A stretch of DNA of 51,216 nucleotides from UMGS973 sp045599945. GTDB taxonomy: Bacteria; Bacillota; Clostridia; Peptostreptococcales; Anaerovoracaceae. A program made the translations under genes and the position numbers. Location of the stretch: NCBI GenBank assembly GCA_045599945.1, contig JAZRWY010000020.1, forward strand, positions 1 through 51,216, given 5' to 3'. Shown piece by piece: positions 23,944-33,476 of this stretch (the first letter of the stretch is position 1; each line of letters opens with the position of its first letter). The notes beneath the pieces are model-generated. The model was not told the DNA's origin. It did no database searches and saw nothing but the letters and a program-made list of their open reading frames with translations.

Positions 23944-24756
23944 ATGAGATGGATAAGAGAGCATAAGATCATAACATGCATGGTTGCAATCATTCTTGCT
24001 CTGCTCATAATCTTTATGATATCCCTTTCTTCCGGAGGATCCGGCATTGCAGGAAAAGGCGTCAATGGTGCCGTAACTGCAGGAGAAGATGTTGCCAATT
24101 CCGGAATGACAGGAATCAAGGGAACCTTTGCGGGAATTCTGAACTTCCGGGAAATACAGGCGGAAAATGAGGCATTGAAGGCGGAAGTGGAAAGGCTTCA
24201 GGGAGAACTGCTGGAGGCTGAACTGACCAAAGATCAGCTCAAGCAGCTCAAGGAACTGAAAAAATCACTGAACTATAAGCCGGTGGAAAAAGGTGACCGG
24301 GTGACTGCGGATATCGTAGCTTATGACGGATCAAATTGGCTCAATTCTTTTACCATCAACAGAGGAAGTTCTTCCGGAATACAGAAGGATGATGTTGTTG
24401 TATGCGGAACAGGTCTGGTTGGAAGGGTAACGGAAGCAGGTAAGAACTGGGCAAAGGTTTCTGCTGTCGTGGATAAAAACAGCAAGATCAGCTTTACGGT
24501 TCAGCGTGATACGGACATTCTTGGAATTGTCAGCGGAGATGGAAAAGGAAAGCTTTCCGGATATGTTCTGGACTCCGGGTCAGCCATCATTGAAGGAGAT
24601 ATCCTGCTCACTACAGGAATGGGAATGTATCCTTCCGGTATTGAAATGGGAACAGTCACCAAGGTGGAATATAATGGGGATACCCAGATCAAGAACATTG
24701 CGGTAGAACCATCTGTCAATTTCAGAAGTCTGACCAAGGTTGTGGTGGTATCATGA
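23944..24756 (+). CDS. mreC: Rod shape-determining protein MreC
   Basis: Bitopic scaffold linking MreB to PBP2 outside the membrane, 270 residues. One N-terminal helix lies at about 10-28, a leucine/glutamate-rich coiled coil at about 70-113, then the beta-domain with YDGSNWLNSFTINRGSSSGI. It follows mreB by 12 bp and overlaps mreD by 4 bp. Confidence 0.95.
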   Translation: MRWIREHKIITCMVAIILALLIIFMISLSSGGSGIAGKGVNGAVTAGEDVANSGMTGIKGTFAGILNFREIQAENEALKAEVERLQGELLEAELTKDQLKQLKELKKSLNYKPVEKGDRVTADIVAYDGSNWLNSFTINRGSSSGIQKDDVVVCGTGLVGRVTEAGKNWAKVSAVVDKNSKISFTVQRDTDILGIVSGDGKGKLSGYVLDSGSAIIEGDILLTTGMGMYPSGIEMGTVTKVEYNGDTQIKNIAVEPSVNFRSLTKVVVVS

Positions 24757-25265
24757 GATATAGATTTGCAATCATCATCTTTGCGGCAGCATTCATATTG
24801 CAGACTTCCGTGTTCGGTCAGCTTCCGATTGCCGGATGTTCCGCAAATCTCATTTTATGCTGCGGAATCGTAATATCCTTTGTCTATCCGGAGACGAATG
24901 CAGGAATCATTATCGGGACAGCAGCAGCTGTTATCTATGACATCGCATTCAGTCCATATATCGGCATGACAGCCCTTCCGCTGGCAGTCGTAATGGGACT
25001 GGCGATCTTTGCAAGAGAGTTTTTATTGAACAGGGAGCATATGGGGTCCATGCTGGTTGTTTCAGCATCAACGATTCTCATCTATTATCACCTGTATTTT
25101 CTTATGGTTAGAATTGCGGAAATTCCGTCAGCATACAGCATGTTTCTGGGAAAACTGGTGATTTATCTCATTCTCGATGTCATTATCAGCATGATTCTTT
25201 ACATCTTCATGATTGAAAATGCAACAAAGCACAGAAACGATGGTTATTTAGCATGGAAAAACTGA
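24753..25265 (+). CDS. mreD: Rod shape-determining protein MreD
   Basis: Polytopic membrane protein of 170 residues with five or six helices. The sequence is weakly conserved, as usual for MreD, so the call rests on size, hydrophobicity and position between mreC and PBP2. It overlaps mreC by 4 bp (ATGA) and the PBP2 gene by 13 bp. Confidence 0.92.
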   Translation: MRYRFAIIIFAAAFILQTSVFGQLPIAGCSANLILCCGIVISFVYPETNAGIIIGTAAAVIYDIAFSPYIGMTALPLAVVMGLAIFAREFLLNREHMGSMLVVSASTILIYYHLYFLMVRIAEIPSAYSMFLGKLVIYLILDVIISMILYIFMIENATKHRNDGYLAWKN

Positions 25266-28003
25266 TTAAAAACAGATACTCAATAATGTTAACAGCATTC
25301 AGCATCCTTATGGCGATTCTAGTCATAAGGCTTTTTGTGCTTACTGTATTCCAGCATGACAGATGGTCGGATGAGGCAGCTGCTCTGAGTACGAAGAGCA
25401 TCACCACTTCAGCGCCAAGGGGAAACATCTATGACCGTAACGGTACGGTGCTTGCGACAAACAAGCAGGTCTTTAATGTCAGAATGTACAGTTCCAACAT
25501 GGACGACCAGGAACTCAACGATGTCGCTTTCCGTACCATCCGGCTGCTGAAAAAGAACGGCGACCATTATGAAGATGAATTTCCAATTAAGATGAAGGAT
25601 GGAACCTTCTATTTTACCTATGACAAGAAAATCAAAGAATGGCTGGACGATCACAACATGGCAGAGAACACTTCGGCAGAGGATGCCTTTGAGCAGCTCA
25701 GATCGTCTCTAGGCATTTCCAAGAGCCTTTCTGTCTATGATGCACAGGCGGAAATGCAGACAACATATGGGGTCTATCCTCCGATTTCTGTTGGTGCAGT
25801 AATAAAATATACCTATGAAAATGAAAAAAACAGTTTTCTAGAGTCTTATGGATTTGACAAGGATCTTTCGGCAGAGGAGACCTTTAAAAAACTGAGGGAG
25901 AAATTTCAGATAGATTCCGGTCTTTCCAACATGGATGCCAGAAGAATCATGGTCGTACGCCATGCGCTCCACGAACTTGGATATACAAAATATATTCCGG
26001 CAACCATTTCCAGTGAAGTCTCTGAGGAGACAATCATTGAAATAGAAGAGAATCCGGATCAGTACAGGAATGTTGAGATTGCCTCGGAATATGTCAGAAC
26101 ATATCCAAAGGGTGCCTTTGCATCCCATATTGTAGGCTATGTCGGCAAGATCTCCGATGCGGATAAAGAGAAATACGTAAAAGAACTGGGATACAGTTCA
26201 GATGATCTCATCGGACAGGATGGCATTGAAGCCGGATATGAATCCTCGCTGAAGGGAAAGGATGGGGTAAAGACCATTAAAGTGGATGCCATGGGTAATC
26301 AGGTGGCAGAACTATCGACAGAAGATCCGGTAGCAGGAAACGATGTCTATCTGACCATTGACGAAAGGGTGCAGGACTCGGTGGAAGAGAATCTGCAGAA
26401 GGTCATCAAGGCGGTCAATGGAACAGGTTCTTTTAAGAGCAGATACGGTTCCGGATCTCTCGAGCATACCTCAAAGTGCCAGTCAGGAGCAGCAGTTGTT
26501 CTGGATGTAAAGACCGGCGAAGTGCTGGGAATGGCCAGCTATCCGGACTACAATCCAAATCTGTTTGCAGAAGGGATTTCAGACAAGGACTGGAACGACC
26601 TTCAGACGGATAATATCAGAGACCCGCTTTCTGCACAGCCGCTGTATAACATTGCGACACGCTCTGCCGTGCAGCCGGGTTCCACATTCAAGCCGGTGAC
26701 GGCAACGGCAGCCATGGCAAACGGACTTGATCCCAACAGAATGCTGAAAGACGGCGGAAGAGTTACGGTAGGAGACCGGGACTTTGACTGCCTGATCTAT
26801 ACGAGGACCCATAGCACCCACGGGTATGTCAACATGGCCAAGGCCATTGGCGTATCCTGCAACTACTATTTCTACGATATCGGGCAGGGAAAAGACTATT
26901 ATACAGGAGGCTCCCTCGGATATAAGTGCGGTGTAGATGAAATTCTGAAATATGCAAAGAAATACGGTCTGGGAGAAAAGACAGGCATTGAGCTGACAGA
27001 AACAACAACGACAGCGCCTTCCGCAGAAAAGAAGCTGAATGGAACCGCCATGCAGCTGGAGAATATCCTGTGGACCAGAGCGGAACTGTATTTCACCAAG
27101 GAAGCACGTTCCGATGAAAAGAAACTGGGTGCATACATTCATGAGATCGCTAGCTGGACAGAAGAGAACCCTTCCTACGAAGAAGTCATCGACAGACTCA
27201 AGGACTGCGGCATCCGGGAAAGCAGAATCGGAACCGTTGCAGACCTCTGCAAGTTCTCTTACTTCGAGCAGGCAGGATGGACGGAAGGTGATGCACTGAA
27301 CATTTCCATCGGACAGGGAGAAAATGCATATACACCTCTGCAGCTTGCAAATTATGCAGCGACCATCGGAAACCGGGGAAAGAAGAATCAGGTCAGTGTT
27401 GTTGCCGGCGTGGAAGGTCAGGGCGAGAAGAAAAAAGAAGAAGCGGAAGATATTGGTGTCAGCGAAAAATCCTTTGATTACATTCTTGCAGGAATGAGAA
27501 ATGTAGCGAACATGAAGGATGGCTCACTGTACAGCATCTATCATAAATTCGATATTCCAGTATGCTGTAAGACCGGTACTGCGGAAAGATCCGGTTTCAT
27601 CAACCCTCCGTCTGAAGTAAAATATGTCAAAAAGCACCTTTCTTCCTGGACGAGCAGTTTCACATGGAAGGATGTTCAAAAGGAGATGGACCGGATTATG
27701 AAAAAGTATCCGAGCATCTATCAGTCAAAGGATGTAGCAGTCAGACAGGCGGTATATAATCTGTCGGACGGAAAGATCACCGGAAAAATCATGGATCAGC
27801 ATAAGGGCGTCTATGAAAACTTTGCATGGACCATTGCATTGGCGCCGCAGGATGATCCGGAGATTGCAGTCTGCGTTCTTCTGGTGCAGGGAAAGGCATC
27901 GGTAAATGCCGGAATTATATCGAGAGAAATCATCGGAGATTATTTCAAAGATGACAAAAAGAAAACATATAAATCAATAGATACGGAAAATGGATTGAAT
28001 TGA
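25253..28003 (+). CDS. mrdA: Penicillin-binding protein 2 (elongation transpeptidase)
   Basis: Class B PBP acting outside the membrane with MreCD. One N-terminal anchor lies at about 12-32, followed by the pedestal with APRGNIYDRNG. The transpeptidase motifs are complete: STFK at Ser477, SCN at 535-537 and KTG at 773-775. The 916 residues exceed the 600-700 of E. coli PBP2; the extra length comes from insertions before the pedestal-catalytic junction and between SCN and KTG (about 590-660), a form seen in clostridial homologues. Translation is probably coupled to mreD. Confidence 0.95.
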   Translation: MEKLIKNRYSIMLTAFSILMAILVIRLFVLTVFQHDRWSDEAAALSTKSITTSAPRGNIYDRNGTVLATNKQVFNVRMYSSNMDDQELNDVAFRTIRLLKKNGDHYEDEFPIKMKDGTFYFTYDKKIKEWLDDHNMAENTSAEDAFEQLRSSLGISKSLSVYDAQAEMQTTYGVYPPISVGAVIKYTYENEKNSFLESYGFDKDLSAEETFKKLREKFQIDSGLSNMDARRIMVVRHALHELGYTKYIPATISSEVSEETIIEIEENPDQYRNVEIASEYVRTYPKGAFASHIVGYVGKISDADKEKYVKELGYSSDDLIGQDGIEAGYESSLKGKDGVKTIKVDAMGNQVAELSTEDPVAGNDVYLTIDERVQDSVEENLQKVIKAVNGTGSFKSRYGSGSLEHTSKCQSGAAVVLDVKTGEVLGMASYPDYNPNLFAEGISDKDWNDLQTDNIRDPLSAQPLYNIATRSAVQPGSTFKPVTATAAMANGLDPNRMLKDGGRVTVGDRDFDCLIYTRTHSTHGYVNMAKAIGVSCNYYFYDIGQGKDYYTGGSLGYKCGVDEILKYAKKYGLGEKTGIELTETTTTAPSAEKKLNGTAMQLENILWTRAELYFTKEARSDEKKLGAYIHEIASWTEENPSYEEVIDRLKDCGIRESRIGTVADLCKFSYFEQAGWTEGDALNISIGQGENAYTPLQLANYAATIGNRGKKNQVSVVAGVEGQGEKKKEEAEDIGVSEKSFDYILAGMRNVANMKDGSLYSIYHKFDIPVCCKTGTAERSGFINPPSEVKYVKKHLSSWTSSFTWKDVQKEMDRIMKKYPSIYQSKDVAVRQAVYNLSDGKITGKIMDQHKGVYENFAWTIALAPQDDPEIAVCVLLVQGKASVNAGIISREIIGDYFKDDKKKTYKSIDTENGLN

Positions 28004-28011
28004 GGAATGGA

Positions 28012-28731
28012 ATGGGAGAATTAATTTTTATCGCATCCGGAAAGGGTGGAACAGGGAAATCGGCAGTTGCTGTCAACATGTCTGCAGCGCTTGCAAAAGA
28101 AGGGAAAAAAGTGATTCTGGTAGACATGGACATGGGACAGGGAAATCTGGATCTTTATCTAGGCCTGCAGAATTCTGTCGTATATAACGTCTATGATGTG
28201 CTGACCGGCCTTTGCACGGTTCAGCAGGGCATGCTTCGTGATGAGAGATTCCCTTGCATGTATCTGATGGCTGCGCCCCCTCATGCAGGGGATGGAAAAG
28301 TTTCCCCGAAAAAAATAGAACATCTCTATGAGGTTCTGAAGCACAGCTTCGATTATGTCATTGTGGATGGACCTTCGGGTGTTTCTGAAAACATGACGTC
28401 AGCAGCCAGCGGAGCAGACCGGGTCCTGATTGTTACGACGGGAGACTATGCAGGAATCAGAGGTGCTGAAGTGGCAGAAATGGTTCTCAGGAAGAAAGGA
28501 ATCCATGAGATATCATATATTCTAAACCGGGTCAGTGCAGCGCATACCCCGGAGCTTGGATATCCTTCCTTTGAGGACATCGGAAGAACGCTGAGAGGAA
28601 GAGTCTCCGGAATCATTGAGGAAAGCGAGAGCATGGAGCTTTCCATAAACCGCGGCATCCCTGCCGTAATGGATGGCGGCAGCGGGCTGGAAGATAACAT
28701 GAAACGGATTGCAAAACGAATCGCAAGGTGA
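28012..28731 (+). CDS. minD: MinD/ParA-family ATPase
   Basis: Deviant Walker A ATPase, 239 residues: KGGTGKSAVAVN at about 10-21, then the switch regions VDMDMGQGNLDLYLG and VIVDGPSGVSE. The C-terminal LEDNMKRIAKRIAR is an amphipathic basic helix like the membrane-targeting sequence of MinD. No minC or minE is adjacent, so FlhG-type or other placement roles cannot be excluded. The start 28012 has GAGG upstream; a TTG at 28000 overlaps the PBP2 stop. The next gene follows after 4 bp. Confidence 0.85.
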   Translation: MGELIFIASGKGGTGKSAVAVNMSAALAKEGKKVILVDMDMGQGNLDLYLGLQNSVVYNVYDVLTGLCTVQQGMLRDERFPCMYLMAAPPHAGDGKVSPKKIEHLYEVLKHSFDYVIVDGPSGVSENMTSAASGADRVLIVTTGDYAGIRGAEVAEMVLRKKGIHEISYILNRVSAAHTPELGYPSFEDIGRTLRGRVSGIIEESESMELSINRGIPAVMDGGSGLEDNMKRIAKRIAR

Positions 28732-28735
28732 GCAT

Positions 28736-29458
28736 ATGGAGAAAAGATTTAAGAAAAGCATAGACAGTTTCAGAGAGGAAGGGTCGACAGAATCCCTGAT
28801 GGAGGTTCTGAAAACTGTAGCAGACATGTATGGAAATAATCTTCAGGTGATTACGCCCGTAGATATTGATGAAAGCAGGAGCGGAGAAGAACTGAAGCCG
28901 GAGGATGTGAGTTTTCGCCACATTCAGAACGGGAACGGGGAGAACTTTCTCGTTGCATTTACTTCCATGGAAGAACATAAAATGGGACCGGACACCAATG
29001 CGATGTTTATGGCTCTTCCGCTGATTCTGCAAAGCGCCAGAGAAGAAGAGGATATCACCGGTGTTGTAATCAATCCGTGGACGGATTCCTTCATGCTCAT
29101 GGATGAACTGATGGATATCGTCATTTCGATGAATGAGGAAAAAAAGGTGAGATCCACCAGTCTGGAAGAAGATTTCTATCTGCATGCCGTAGAAGAAAAG
29201 CCTCTGGACCTTTATGGTGCAGTGGCAGAGTGCTGCATTTCCATCCCTGCCGTGAACAGAGTCTGGTGTGCAGGACTGAATAACAAGGGAAAGGAATGCT
29301 ATCTGCTCATTGTAGATTTTGAAGGAGAAGAAATCGGAAGCCTGTTTTCAAGAATATTGGAATCGCTTCCTGCTCTGAAGGATGGAAAGAGAATTGAAAT
29401 GACGCCATATACTGGAAACATCCCTGAGAGCATGACAGATCTCATATATGTGAAATGA
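28736..29458 (+). CDS. SseB-like protein of unknown role
   Basis: Soluble acidic protein of 240 residues. The segment at about 60-130 (FLVAFTSMEEHKMGP, later GVVINPWTDSFML) has the pattern of the SseB N-terminal domain; a second domain with a similar pattern occupies the C-terminal part (VWCAGLNNKGKECYLLIVDF). No catalytic residues are evident. The start at 28736 follows minD by 4 bp. It closes the cell-shape operon before a terminator. Confidence 0.75.
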   Translation: MEKRFKKSIDSFREEGSTESLMEVLKTVADMYGNNLQVITPVDIDESRSGEELKPEDVSFRHIQNGNGENFLVAFTSMEEHKMGPDTNAMFMALPLILQSAREEEDITGVVINPWTDSFMLMDELMDIVISMNEEKKVRSTSLEEDFYLHAVEEKPLDLYGAVAECCISIPAVNRVWCAGLNNKGKECYLLIVDFEGEEIGSLFSRILESLPALKDGKRIEMTPYTGNIPESMTDLIYVK

Positions 29459-29459
29459 T

Positions 29460-29482
29460 GGAGAGCTTATGGCTCTCTTTTT
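29460..29482 (+). terminator. Terminator after the mre-minD operon
   Basis: GAGAGC, loop TTATG, GCTCTC, then TTTTT, starting 2 bp after the stop codon. Confidence 0.8.
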
Positions 29483-29502
29483 GTCTCAGGAAAGGAGCGG
29501 AC

Positions 29503-30468
29503 ATGAAAATAGTGATATTGGACGGATATACGGAAAATCCCGGTGATCTCAGCTGGGAAGCATTCCGGAGGTTCGGAGAAGTAACAGTATATGACAGGGT
29601 CGAGCCATCCGATGACGAAACGGTCATCCGCTGCATCGGGGATGCTCAGATTGTATATACAAACAAGGCGAAGATTACGAAAAATGTGATCGATGCCTGC
29701 AAAGAAATAAAATATATCGGCGTCCTGGCCACAGGCTATGATATTGTCGATGTGAAATATGCCAGGGAAAAAGGAATTCCTGTGACCAATGTTCCGACCT
29801 ATGGAACCGCATCGGTGAGCCAGTTTGCCATCGGTCTGCTTCTGGAAATCTGCCATCATATCGGCCACCATGACCGGACCGTTCATGAAGGCAAGTGGGA
29901 ATCCTGCAAGGACTGGTGCTACTGGGATTATCCGCTCATTGAGCTTTCCGGAAAAACGATGGGAATTATCGGTCTTGGAAGAATCGGGCAGAGTACGGGA
30001 AGAATTGCAGAGGCCATGGGAATGAAGGTCCTTGCATATGATGCCGTTCAGACGGAAAGCGGAAGAGAGATTGCAGAATATGCAGACCTGGATACCCTGC
30101 TGCAAAGCTCTGATGTCATTGCTCTGCACTGTCCGTTATTCCCGGATACCAGGGAGATCATCCGGAAAGAAACCATCCGAAAGATGAAGGACGGCGTGAT
30201 GATCATCAATAACAGCAGAGGAGGACTGATCAATGAACAGGATCTGGCCGATGCACTCAATGAAGGAAAGGTTTATGCAGCGGCAGTGGATGTCGTATCT
30301 TCAGAGCCTGTCAGGGGGGATAATCCTCTTCTTTCGGCAAAAAACTGCATCATTACGCCGCATATGAGCTGGGCTGCGAAGGAAGCAAGACAGAGAATCA
30401 TGGATACAGCTGTTTCAAATCTGGAAGGCTTCCTTGCAGGAGAAGAAATCAATGTTGTAAACAGGTAG
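29503..30468 (+). CDS. D-2-hydroxyacid dehydrogenase, probably hydroxypyruvate/glycerate type
   Basis: NAD(P)-dependent oxidoreductase of 321 residues. The Rossmann motif is GIIGLGRIGQSTG (about 150), and the catalytic triad lies in NNSRGGLI (Arg), SSEPV (Glu) and ITPHMSW (His). Members reduce hydroxypyruvate, glyoxylate or other 2-ketoacids. The glycerate kinase gene 8 bp downstream favours reduction of hydroxypyruvate to D-glycerate. AAAGGAG fixes ATG 29503; the in-frame ATGs upstream lie before the terminator hairpin. Confidence 0.92.
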   Translation: MKIVILDGYTENPGDLSWEAFRRFGEVTVYDRVEPSDDETVIRCIGDAQIVYTNKAKITKNVIDACKEIKYIGVLATGYDIVDVKYAREKGIPVTNVPTYGTASVSQFAIGLLLEICHHIGHHDRTVHEGKWESCKDWCYWDYPLIELSGKTMGIIGLGRIGQSTGRIAEAMGMKVLAYDAVQTESGREIAEYADLDTLLQSSDVIALHCPLFPDTREIIRKETIRKMKDGVMIINNSRGGLINEQDLADALNEGKVYAAAVDVVSSEPVRGDNPLLSAKNCIITPHMSWAAKEARQRIMDTAVSNLEGFLAGEEINVVNR

Positions 30469-30475
30469 GTACGGA

Positions 30476-31576
30476 ATGAAAATAGTGCTGGCACCGGATT
30501 CCTTCAAAGGAACGTTACGTGCAGAGGAAGTATGTGCAATAGAAAAGGAAGCATTGCTCAAAATCTTTAAAGATGCAGAAATTCTTTCCATTCCGATGGC
30601 AGATGGTGGAGAAGGCATGGTAGATGCATATCTGCAGATTCTCGGAGGAGAGCGTGTCACAGTGACGGTGACAGGACCGGCGGGAATGGCGGTAGAGGCA
30701 GATTATGGCATTCTGCCGGACGGAACCGCTGTCATTGAGATGGCCCAGGCTTCCGGACTGCCGCTCATGAAAGAAAGACCAGATCCGCTCCATGCAACGA
30801 CATATGGGGTTGGAGAATTGATGGCACATGCGAAAAACAGCGGTGCAGAAAAGATTCTTTTAGGTCTTGGAGGAAGTGCAACCAACGACTGCGGCATGGG
30901 AATGGCACAGGCCCTTGGGTTCCGTTTTTTTGATAAAGAAGGAAAGGAATTCTCTCCCGCTGCCAAAGACATGAAAGAAATAGGGGACCTGACGATTCCG
31001 GCGCTGGGCCTGAAGGTCACGGCGGCATGTGATGTGGATACTCCGCTTCTCGGACCGGAAGGTGCGACATATACCTTTGGACCGCAGAAGGGAGCAGATG
31101 GAGAATCACTTGTCATTCTTGAAGACGGCATGAGAAATCTGGCAGACGTACTGGAACGGAAGACAGGAATCCGGCCAGATGTGCCGGGCGCCGGCGCGGC
31201 AGGCGGCATGGGCGCTGCAGTGCTTACCATGCTGGGAGGAAGGCTTGCTTCCGGCTGCGAACTGCTGCTGGATGCAGCCGGCTTTGATGAAATTATCGAT
31301 GATGCCGCAATTGTCATCACGGGAGAAGGAAGAATTGACGGACAGAGCGTTCATGGCAAGGTTCCGGTGACTGTCGGAAAGAGATGCCAGAAAATGCATG
31401 TACCGTGCATTGCCATATGCGGGGCCATCGGGCAGGATGCAGAGGAAGTGAAGAAATGCGGAATCCAGGAGATATACGGGAAGGAAAATGACTGGAGAAG
31501 CATGGATGAAATCCGGAAAAGCTGCAGAGAAGATCTGAAAAAAATGATAGCGCATGCCTTCATGGACTATAAATAG
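30476..31576 (+). CDS. glxK: Glycerate kinase
   Basis: Class II-type (GlxK/GarK family) kinase of 366 residues phosphorylating D-glycerate. The family start KIVLAPDSFKGTLRAEEV, the segment PMADGGEGMVDA, GLGGSATNDCGMGMAQALG and the late VITGEGRIDGQS are all present. With the upstream dehydrogenase it would route hydroxypyruvate, for instance from serine, into lower glycolysis. It lies 8 bp after the dehydrogenase stop, so one transcript is likely. Confidence 0.95.
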   Translation: MKIVLAPDSFKGTLRAEEVCAIEKEALLKIFKDAEILSIPMADGGEGMVDAYLQILGGERVTVTVTGPAGMAVEADYGILPDGTAVIEMAQASGLPLMKERPDPLHATTYGVGELMAHAKNSGAEKILLGLGGSATNDCGMGMAQALGFRFFDKEGKEFSPAAKDMKEIGDLTIPALGLKVTAACDVDTPLLGPEGATYTFGPQKGADGESLVILEDGMRNLADVLERKTGIRPDVPGAGAAGGMGAAVLTMLGGRLASGCELLLDAAGFDEIIDDAAIVITGEGRIDGQSVHGKVPVTVGKRCQKMHVPCIAICGAIGQDAEEVKKCGIQEIYGKENDWRSMDEIRKSCREDLKKMIAHAFMDYK

Positions 31577-31626
31577 TACATACGTTCGAATATGATGGTA
31601 CCATCAGAAGAAGAAAGGTGGTATCC

Positions 31627-32016
31627 ATGATGTATATCGAAATCAGAGTGGACGGAAGAGTCATTACGGATCAGAAGAAAGCGGAGCGGCTTTTTCAGGA
31701 AGCGGGGCTTGTAAAGACTTCGCGTTTTACATATTTCTGTGATATAATAGGGGCGGTTGGAAAAATGCTGAAAAAAAGCGATGGAACAATCGACAGAATC
31801 ACATATGATTATGATGAAAAATCCGGCATCATAAAATGCAGCTTAGCCGCATACCGGGCAGATAACGGAACAGACCGCACCCTGGATTTTTTCAGGTATA
31901 TGCTGGACCGGGTCGATGTTTTTGAAGTGGTTCCTACGAAAGAGGGACTGTCCATGACATTTGAAATATGGGATATTTTTTCGGAGGAGGCAGATGTCAT
32001 ACAAACTGGAAGATAA
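31627..32016 (+). CDS. Small soluble protein of unknown function
   Basis: I do not recognise it. The 129-residue protein starts MMYIEIRVDGRV and has alternating beta-strand-like segments with a central charged helix (QKKAERLFQEAGL) and no signal or membrane segment. AAAGGTGG supports ATG 31627 or 31630. Its 3' end overlaps the nucleotidase gene by 23 bp and contains that gene's SD, so the two are coupled and possibly related in function. Confidence 0.7.
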   Translation: MMYIEIRVDGRVITDQKKAERLFQEAGLVKTSRFTYFCDIIGAVGKMLKKSDGTIDRITYDYDEKSGIIKCSLAAYRADNGTDRTLDFFRYMLDRVDVFEVVPTKEGLSMTFEIWDIFSEEADVIQTGR

Positions 32017-32878
32017 ACTGGTCATCGGGATTTCTTCACGGGCTCTCTTTGACCTGGAAGAGGAAAACAGAATATTTGAAGAGGAAGGTCTGGAAAGCTA
32101 CAGCAGATATCAGCTGGAACATGAAAATGATATTCTAAAGCCGGGGACAGGATTTAAGCTGGTCAAAGCACTGGTGGATCTGAAAATCGATGATGAGCCG
32201 GTAGCAGAAGTAATCATCATGTCAAGAAACAGTGCCGATACGTCTTTGAGAATTTTCCGCTCCATTGAGGAATACGGTCTTGGCATCACAAGAGCTGCAC
32301 TGGCAGGCGGTGCCAGTGTGGAGCCATATCTTGGCGCTTTTGAAACGGATCTTTTTCTTTCAGCCAATGAGGAAGATGTGCAGGATGCCGTGAATGCCGG
32401 CTATGCAGCAGGCCTGATTATTCCGGACATCGATTATGGAGGAACGGAAAAAGGACCGATTAAGATTGCATTTGACGGAGATGCGGTGCTTTTCAGTGAC
32501 GAATCGGAAAAAATCTATCAGGCAGAGGGGCTGGAGGCTTTTGCGGAATACGAAAGAAGGAATGCAGGAAATCCCCTTCCGGAAGGGCCCTTTGCAAAAT
32601 TTCTAAAGACCCTTTCCCTGATTCAGAAACGATTCGGCGCTGACTGTCCAATCCGGACAGCACTGGTTACAGCCAGATGTGCCCCTGCCCACGAGCGGGT
32701 CATCCGGACGCTGCGTGCATGGGATGTCCGGGTGGATGAAGCATTTTTCCTTGGCGGAATCGATAAAAGCACCATCCTGGAGAGCTTTGGTGCAGATATT
32801 TTCTTTGATGATCAGCAGGTCCATCTGGAACGTGCATCCAAAGTGGTTCCATCCGCCAGGGTGCCATATAGAAAATAG
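31994..32878 (+). CDS. 5'-nucleotidase, cytosolic NT5C1-like
   Basis: The 294-residue protein belongs to the cytosolic 5'-nucleotidase family that dephosphorylates nucleoside monophosphates. The recognisable parts are the start VIGISSRALFDLEEENRIFE, ISRNSADTSLRIFRSIE-like (here MSRNSADTSLRIFRSIEE), IKIAFDGDAVLFSDESEKIY and a late FLGGIDKSTILE. These give the HAD-like Asp motifs, with DGDAVLF as the central one. GGAGGAGG precedes ATG 31994, inside the preceding gene; this excludes the in-frame ATG at 31961. Confidence 0.88.
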   Translation: MSYKLEDKLVIGISSRALFDLEEENRIFEEEGLESYSRYQLEHENDILKPGTGFKLVKALVDLKIDDEPVAEVIIMSRNSADTSLRIFRSIEEYGLGITRAALAGGASVEPYLGAFETDLFLSANEEDVQDAVNAGYAAGLIIPDIDYGGTEKGPIKIAFDGDAVLFSDESEKIYQAEGLEAFAEYERRNAGNPLPEGPFAKFLKTLSLIQKRFGADCPIRTALVTARCAPAHERVIRTLRAWDVRVDEAFFLGGIDKSTILESFGADIFFDDQQVHLERASKVVPSARVPYRK

Positions 32879-32890
32879 AAGGAGAAAGAA

Positions 32891-33301
32891 ATGAGAGGAA
32901 TCAGATATTTAGATAAAGAGATTATGGAACTGTCTTTTAAAAAGGACATGGAAGAAGAAGAGGAACTGGAAATTGAAGTAGCTGTAGCCTACCGGCTGGA
33001 CATTGCAGAAGAGGAGAACATATGCTTTGGCAATGCGGAAATTGAGATCTGCGATGAATCCAGAAAAAAGCTTTCTCTGCGCGTATGTGCAGTAGGCGTC
33101 TTTTCCTATGAAGGAAATCTGATGACAGAAGAAGAGCAGATGCAGCTTCATGATGAAACATTAAAAGAATTTACACCAATTCTCAATGGCATTGCTGCGC
33201 AGCTTGCGGCACTGGCAGAGGTACCGGCTGTACCGATTTCCTATGAGGATTTTTCATCGGGAACTGTTGAAGTGGAATCTTTCACAGAAAGTCTGAATTA
33301 A
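32891..33301 (+). CDS. Possible SecB-like chaperone
   Basis: An acidic 136-residue protein with no signal peptide. The order of features resembles SecB: four long beta-like segments (ELEIEVAVAYRLDI, ICFGNAEIEIC, KLSLRVCAVGVFSYEG), then a helix with the motif LKEFTPILNGIAAQLAALAEVPAVPIS, comparable with the C-terminal helix of SecB in which strand-rich core is followed by P-L-L-F-type packing. Bacillota usually lack classical SecB but have SecB-like proteins. The assignment is by pattern only and may be wrong. It follows the nucleotidase by 12 bp. Confidence 0.45.
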   Translation: MRGIRYLDKEIMELSFKKDMEEEEELEIEVAVAYRLDIAEEENICFGNAEIEICDESRKKLSLRVCAVGVFSYEGNLMTEEEQMQLHDETLKEFTPILNGIAAQLAALAEVPAVPISYEDFSSGTVEVESFTESLN

Positions 33302-33387
33302 CAACACAGAACAGACACATTACGGGAGTACATTGTATTTGTTAAAAGAATTTTTCTTTTTTACACTCCTTTCTCAATATTGTAATA

Positions 33388-33421
33388 TATGGCATCGGAA
33401 AAACCGGTGCCATATTTTTTT
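33388..33421 (+). terminator. Terminator before aroB
   Basis: TATGGCATCGG, loop AAAAA, CCGGTGCCATA, then TTTTTT. A weaker AAAAGAA/TTCTTTT dyad sits just upstream. Confidence 0.8.
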
Positions 33422-33476
33422 CCATTCGATTCATGGATTATGATATAATATAATGAATATGGAGGGGAATCGTGAA

